A DNA stretch of 5,910 bases, taken from positions 1 through 5,910 of the forward strand of contig JAHDYN010000136.1 of assembly GCA_023383735.1 (NCBI GenBank). Direction: 5' to 3'. Origin of the DNA: Gammaproteobacteria bacterium. GTDB taxonomy: Bacteria > Pseudomonadota > Gammaproteobacteria > Steroidobacterales > GCA-2729495. The position numbers and the translations under genes are program-made. Shown here in pieces: positions 5,301 through 5,910 of this stretch (position 1 is the first letter of the stretch; every line of letters begins with the position of its first letter). The notes under the pieces are model-generated. The model did no database searches. It saw only the letters and a program-made list of their open reading frames with translations, and was not told where the DNA came from.

Positions 5301-5910
5301 AGGGCCGCGCGGGCTGTGAACCCGGGCTGGCAGCAGGAATGCTGGCCCGCACCGGCATGCGATAGCGCCGGTCGCTGGCGGCAAGCACGCCGCCCAAGGC
5401 CATCACCAGGGCGCCCAGCCAGATAAACCGGATCAATGGCTTGTATTGCAGACGCACGCTCCAGGCATCCCGCCCGAGGTCGTCACCGAGTGCGACGAAA
5501 ACATCGCGGGACCAGCCAGCATCGATGCCCGCCTCCGTCATCGGCGAACTGCGGGTACCGTAGACGCGCTTTTCCGGATGCAGTGTCGCAATCGGCCGAC
5601 CGCCCTGCGTCACGATCATTTCGCCGCGCAGCCCCTGATAGTTGGGGCCGGAAACCTGCTGGACACCCTTGAAGAGAACGCTGTAGTCGCCGATCTGCGC
5701 CGTCTCGCCGACCGCAATGCGCTGGTCGGTCTCGACATTGAAAGAGGAAGTCACCGTCACACCAAGCACGAATAACCCCAGTCCCAGATGTGCGATCGAC
5801 ATCCCCAGCGCCGCACGGCTGAACTGCGGACCACGGCCGACGAGTTGCCGTACCGGATCGAGCAAGGCGGTGAGCACCAGCCACAAGCCTGCAGCGATCC
5901 CGACCATGGT
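5299..5910 (-). CDS. ccmF: Cytochrome c haem lyase subunit CcmF, C-terminal part
   Basis: CcmF is the integral membrane core of the System I haem ligase; it receives haem from holo-CcmE and attaches it to apocytochrome c. Only the last 203 residues are present, since family members have about 650 and the gene runs off the right edge. Visible are a membrane segment near the window edge, a second one in MSIAHLGLGLFVLGVTVTSS (about fragment residues 37-56), a periplasmic domain and a final membrane segment at about 158-179. The domain contains VSGPNYQGLRG, EKRVYGTRSSPMTEAGID and WSVRLQYKP; the last membrane segment ends in ASDRRYR. These closely follow the C-terminus of E. coli CcmF. The His in SIAHLG appears to match the conserved transmembrane His that ligates haem b (H491 in E. 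coli, from memory). It is the most upstream visible gene of the ccm cluster; ccmE and ccmABCD would be expected beyond the edge. Confidence 0.95.
   Translation of the reverse strand, partial: TMVGIAAGLWLVLTALLDPVRQLVGRGPQFSRAALGMSIAHLGLGLFVLGVTVTSSFNVETDQRIAVGETAQIGDYSVLFKGVQQVSGPNYQGLRGEMIVTQGGRPIATLHPEKRVYGTRSSPMTEAGIDAGWSRDVFVALGDDLGRDAWSVRLQYKPLIRFIWLGALVMALGGVLAASDRRYRMPVRASIPAASPGSQPARP

Overview
The window is a compact, GC-rich stretch of bacterial chromosome. Its ccmF-ccmG-ccmH-ccmI (System I) cytochrome c maturation genes, the Blc-type outer-membrane lipocalin lipoprotein and the GlpQ-type phosphodiesterase point to a Gram-negative proteobacterium, most likely a gammaproteobacterium. 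No rRNA, tRNA, CRISPR array, transposase or phage gene was seen, and no stretch above 300 bases lacks a gene.

Left part (1-1780). The first 69 bases hold the start of a minus-strand gene whose 23 visible residues look like an endonuclease/exonuclease/phosphatase (EEP) family protein. After an 84-bp divergent intergenic region comes a plus-strand gene for a small stand-alone TIR-like (DUF1863/MTH538-type) protein, probably begun at a TTG codon behind a strong ribosome binding site. A 119-bp gap with three competing inverted repeats follows, then a type 2 ferredoxin-NADP reductase.

Middle (1781-3250). A GlpQ-like glycerophosphodiester phosphodiesterase without a signal peptide lies 20 bp behind the reductase, probably in the same transcript. 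It runs tail to tail into a minus-strand lipocalin lipoprotein, and the two reading frames overlap by 32 bp. A perfect 16-bp AT palindrome covers the lipocalin start codon.

Right part (3251-5910). On the minus strand the order of transcription is ccmF (C-terminal part only), ccmG, ccmH, ccmI, lipocalin. CcmG and CcmH are the thiol-redox arm that reduces the apocytochrome CXXCH cysteines. CcmI presents the apocytochrome, and CcmF with CcmH forms the haem ligation complex. The genes are joined by a 16-bp gap (F/G), two 1-nt stop/start overlaps (G/H and H/I) and a 23-bp gap to the lipocalin.

Most of the window is ordinary housekeeping. The points most worth a second look are the TIR-like protein with Gln where a catalytic Glu would be expected, the mutually exclusive hairpins ahead of the reductase, a CcmI whose cytoplasmic loop is only about nine residues, and the AT palindrome at the lipocalin start. 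I found no convincing new multi-gene system.
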